The position numbers were made by a program, and so were the translations under genes. A DNA stretch of 64,000 nt from contig CAUWAG010000012.1 of the NCBI GenBank assembly GCA_963556695.1, forward strand, positions 2,790,001 to 2,854,000, given 5' to 3'. The DNA comes from Anthostomella pinea (taxonomy: Eukaryota; Ascomycota; Sordariomycetes; Xylariales; Xylariaceae). Positions 60,450 to 64,000 of this stretch are shown piece by piece. How positions within the stretch are numbered: the stretch's first letter is position 1; every line of letters begins with the position of its first letter. A model generated the notes under the pieces. That model searched no databases. It was not told where the DNA came from and saw nothing but the letters and a program-made list of their open reading frames with translations.

Positions 60450-62080
60450 CCGACCACTGACCAAGTCATGACTGCTGCGAGCAATTGAACTGGAATGAAA
60501 TAGACAAAGCGCGGCGCTGGGTTTGCTTTGTTCGGACGGTCGCATGTGTTACAGTCGGCAAACACGACAAGCAGAGTGACTTCATGGGAGGCGAGTGCAA
60601 TATATACAAGGCGATTAGACCGACGTGTTAGACAGACTGGTTTGCTGCGGTGCGATATCCATCAGGCGGCTTGCGGCTTGCGGCTTTTGTGGGCGAATCT
60701 GAGAGCGTATGGCGGACATTACCCCGAGACTATGCTTCGCGCGATAGACTAAATAGATGCACGGCGGAGGAGCGGCCGGGGAGAATTTGCAAGGAGGCTG
60801 CTTGCTACGGCTCGGCGACTTGCTTGCTTTGTGTGTGATGGTAATGAGATGCGGAGAACCGGAAATCGCGTGGGTTTGCGGTATTCGACAATAGAAATAC
60901 CTTTCCATGAGATGGATGGGCTCATCGCTCTAGTTAAATTGTTGGCTCTTTGCTTCGTGGTGTGACTTGTGAGTGCTGGATCGTTCAGACCCTTGTAGTA
61001 CGGATAGGGGGTACTTGGTTAGGTAGGCGTTTTAAGGGGCTGCGTCTGATGAGGCTTGTGATATTGAAGTGTGCTATTGTAACGTTATGGGATGCCAGAC
61101 CGCAGCGCTGGCTGGGGCTTGGGTGCTGGCTAGGTAGTTATGATTTGATGTCTCGTTGTCGGTTCTGGCGGTCTGGGCAGCCACCCGGCCTGTATGAGTT
61201 GTTGGTGTAAATAAGCAAGTGAGCTGGCACCGCGGGTTGGGGTTTAGCATTCCGGGGCCTTGGGTCTGGGCCGGAAATGGGTTCGTGCGAGAGAGACCTG
61301 GTCACTGGATGTTTCAGTTCGGATCTTTGATCGTTGGGTGTTTGGGTTTGGATGTTTGGTGTTTGGTCTTGGATGTTGATCTTGGATATTTGATCTTTGA
61401 TGTCTGGTCTTGGATGTCTGATGCCAGCTGTTTGATCGGGTTGCCCTGCCCTGCGTCAAAGTGAGGTGCGTTTATTGGGACGTGTGGTGGAACTGGGAAT
61501 TGTCAGGGAGACATCAATGGGTAGGAGACTAATTGAGCTGTGGTCTGGAGACGTTGTTTCCTTGGGACGTGTTCCTTTCTTCATCGTATGGAGGGAGGAA
61601 GGATGGGCATATGTAGTGGTTTCCGAACTGACGATGCTGGTTACTAATGTAGATGAGAGGTTTTTCTCGGGATACTTGCGTACTTGCGTGATACTACGAG
61701 TGAAGGGTGCTGTTGATATGGCAGTGCCTTGTACGTTTTATGTCTTCTATGAGCTTAGACCGGCCTCTGCTGCTTCAGAGGTGGATAGGTAGGCAGCCCG
61801 GCGGTATTCCCGGCTTGTCTCCTTCTCGTTGATCGTTGATCGTCATTGACTGACAGTCACATAGTCCAGAGTAAGCTTCACGTGTTCAAAACGATAACTT
61901 AGGGCGGATGACCATGTAACCACCCGGACGGAGGGATAGCTCCATGGAAGACTTTTATAACCATTCAAAATGACTAAGAAAAGTGTTATATGTTTTTTTG
62001 ACGGTTGCCTTTTGCTTTTGCCTTTTCTCTTAATTTCAACTTATGCAAGCAGTGTGCGCATCAATAACTACAATTTATTC
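60450..62080. other. Intergenic with a GT-rich degenerate repeat
   Basis: No supported gene. At 61320-61440 a degenerate ~15-bp tandem pattern (TTGGATGTTTGGTC, TTGGATGTTGATC, TTGGATATTTGATC) repeats about six times. Confidence 0.55.
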
Positions 62081-62084
62081 GTAC

Positions 62085-64000
62085 TATAAGCTCCTCAATC
62101 GTAAAGGAAGTGCAAACCCCCAATGTCCCAGAACTGGACAGAAAGCCGAGCCCCCGTGCTATACGCACAGTCAAAGCCTTTCCGTCCACAATAACCTTGA
62201 TCATGGCTTCCATAGGCTCAGACCGACGACAGCAGGAAACGCTGTATATAGGCATCCACCAAAGCATCTTGGGCGCTTTGACGCCATGGGGTCAACACGG
62301 AACTGAATCCTGATCCGGCACACTGTCGAACGGAGATCACGGGCTTCATTTGCTGCGGCTTAGTCCAGCGAAAGTATGGCTGGCCCTGCAAATACTGCGT
62401 GCGCGTGCTGAGCAGAACCATATGAGAAGATCCTTATGGTTACCAGCTTCCAGCGGTCGGTATGTTTGTCAACTCATGGAACAGCGCCCCATCAATTGGT
62501 ACAGTTGCCAAGGCCGCGAGAACTTGAGTCCTCTGCTTGACGTGGTCGAGGGCCATCAGCTGGCGAGCTGCAGACTGCAAGGCCGCATATACAGGAACAG
62601 GCCTCCTACCAAGTAGCGCCAGATGGACGTCCGTGATGTTGGGCCTGGTCGTATCCAGGTGGGTCTTGCCTTGCAATTCCTGCCACCATTCATCGCTGGG
62701 TGCTTGGAGTGTGCCAACCTTCGTCCCCTTCTCGAAGCTGTTTCTCACGATGTCAATGGTGAAAAACTCAGTGCATTCCCTTCTGCTGTCACGTGAGGAC
62801 TGCGCAGCTGGAGATTTTTCTCCTATAACCCATGTTCGAAGCGACTCTTTCAGCTGTGGGATTGTGGTCGGCCGCGTACCTTTCCAGTATAGATATCTGG
62901 CGTACGTGTTGCAGAAGGCCTCGAGATTTGCAGCATTCTGGACGAAGTTGTTCGCCACTCCGAGGATGCTGTGACATTCGTACATATGGGCGACCGTTCA
63001 CAATGGCAAGTCCCTAATGTAGTTTAGCGAAGATTTGTTGATGAGTACCTCGCACCACACCCGGAGGACGCCAACACCCCAACAGTCTATCTGCGCCATT
63101 ACAGATGTTATCACCGCGGCGATGACTTGTTTTATGTCTTCCTGGTCCTCAGAGGTTATCGCTTGCTTTAAAAGCGAAAACCTGGAAACTGTGAGAAGTC
63201 GGGCTTGAACTTCGTATTTGGCTGCCCGCAGATCTTGCGCCGTAGGTATAGTATTAGTGTTGAAGGCCAGTTGACGTAAAATCGTCTGCTCGAAGCCCAT
63301 ACCAGTCCCCGTCTTTAACAATTCTATATCCCGAGCCATCGGCTGTGGAAAGTATAGAAGCCCTGAAGCATACTTAGTGTCTACGAATGCCAAGAGTTTT
63401 TTTGTGGCGTTATAGGTCCTAGGCATAAAGTATAAGTCACTGCATCACCATAAGTTGCGACAGTGGATTTGTGCCCTTGAAAAGACATCTTGTCCTAAGA
63501 CGAAACTAGGAAACTCACACATCAATCTGCTTAAGCTCTTCCAATTGATCAAGGTCGCGCAGTCTGGCAGCAAACCCATTAAATCGAGCCAGGTCGCTTA
63601 GAAAAAGCGAGTTCAACCCCGGGTAAGGGCTGGGTGTTTTGTCTTCTTGTTCGAACCATTCGGGGACTAGGAGTTGCGCCTCATTGATATACGAGGTGAG
63701 ATACCGAGTCATACAGCTCGACGCTGCTGGAGTCAGCGGCCACCATTAATTACCAGAAGGGGTTTACATACCAACGGTAGCCACACACAACGCGGTCTCC
63801 TTCTTATACACCGCAGCCCACAGATCAGAGACCATACCCAAACAAGTCTCGACCCCTGACAGGAACATCGAGAACTCCAGTGTGCCGCCGAGCATACCAA
63901 CGTTGGGGCCTTGATCCGTCCCCGTCTCCTCTGGCTCGGGTGATGTCTCATCTGACTCTACTGTTGGCTTAACTTCCTCCGAGCTTGTATCGTCCGGCTC
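62085..64000 (-). pseudogene. Unrecognised protein gene relic, continues beyond the window
   Basis: Minus-strand exons join in phase: 64000-63772 (acidic, EPEETGTDQGPNVGML...LWAAVYKKETALCVATV), 63723-63514 and 63427 downward (TYNATKKLLAFVDTKYASGL). The same frame then passes a TGA at 62998-63000 and continues as YECHSILGVANNFVQNAANLEAF...WWQELQGKTHLDTTRPNITDVHLALLG, then two TAA at about 62434-62442 and one more TGA near 62217 before DCAYSTGARLSVQFWDIGGLHFL. The stops fit single C-to-T changes (CAA or CGA). No known domain is recognised. The composition and long uninterrupted parts indicate a recently lost gene. The 5' end lies outside the window. Confidence 0.55.

Noticed and set aside
1..64000. 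CRISPR array, bacterial operon or secondary metabolite cluster
   Set aside because: No spaced direct repeats of that kind, no polyketide or peptide synthase, and all genes are of eukaryotic fungal type.

Overview
The window reads as accessory, transposon-rich chromosome of a filamentous ascomycete (Pezizomycotina, most likely Sordariomycetes). The evidence is short introns (about 46-60 bp, GTRAGT donors, CTAAC branch sites), fungal-only families (HET, fungal GT90/CAP10-like, DUF3632-like, NOV-like HSP90-ATPase, Fot1/pogo transposases, Tad-type LINE), AT-rich blocks, and C-to-T nonsense changes typical of repeat-induced point mutation (RIP). The species cannot be named from sequence alone.

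Layout. 1-3.1 kb: a Tad-like LINE copy on the minus strand (ORF1 plus the start of ORF2, running off the left edge) with a tRNA-derived SINE inserted in ORF1, then a Fot1-like transposase relic. 3.3-4.0 kb: small secreted Cys-rich protein gene. 6.4-7.9 kb: multi-pass membrane protein. 9.7-15.1 kb: broken F-box-like/ankyrin gene, a GMC oxidoreductase shred and a frameshifted HET-domain gene. 16.8-18.5 kb: intact secreted type-B carboxylesterase. 19-21.5 kb: AT-rich RIP-like block holding a GC-normal solo-LTR-like piece. 22.3-24.1 kb: intact GT90 glycosyltransferase. 24.6-34.4 kb: one amidase gene split by three independent DNA transposons (pogo, hAT, Fot1/pogo), each with a precise target-site duplication. 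34.8-37.1 kb: a DUF3632-like gene and a truncated RNase T1-like secreted protein cut off by a second AT-rich block (37.1-38.6 kb). 39.0-44.6 kb: a small secreted Cys-rich gene interrupted by a SINE, itself interrupted by a 5'-truncated LINE. 44.8-50.4 kb: C-terminal part of a NOV/HSP90-ATPase-like gene joined to diverged tandem copies of an unrecognised gene. 52.9-60.4 kb: conserved core segment with a glycine-rich protein, Golgi COG complex subunit 5 and trehalose-6-phosphate phosphatase (TPS2). 62.1-64 kb: an unrecognised, stop-riddled gene relic leaving the right edge.

The most notable structure is the SINE/LINE pair. The two SINE copies have a tRNA-like head with pol III A and B boxes and a 3' end matching the Tad-like LINE tail. 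One SINE sits in a LINE and one LINE sits in a SINE, each flanked by an 11-15 bp target-site duplication. Removing the insertions computationally gives one uninterrupted reading frame for the secreted gene. For the amidase it restores the reading frame at each of the three insertion points, although a stop and a frame break elsewhere remain. These loci therefore record dated gene-loss events by mobile elements. Housekeeping genes (COG5, TPS2) sit at the right, separate from the accessory part.
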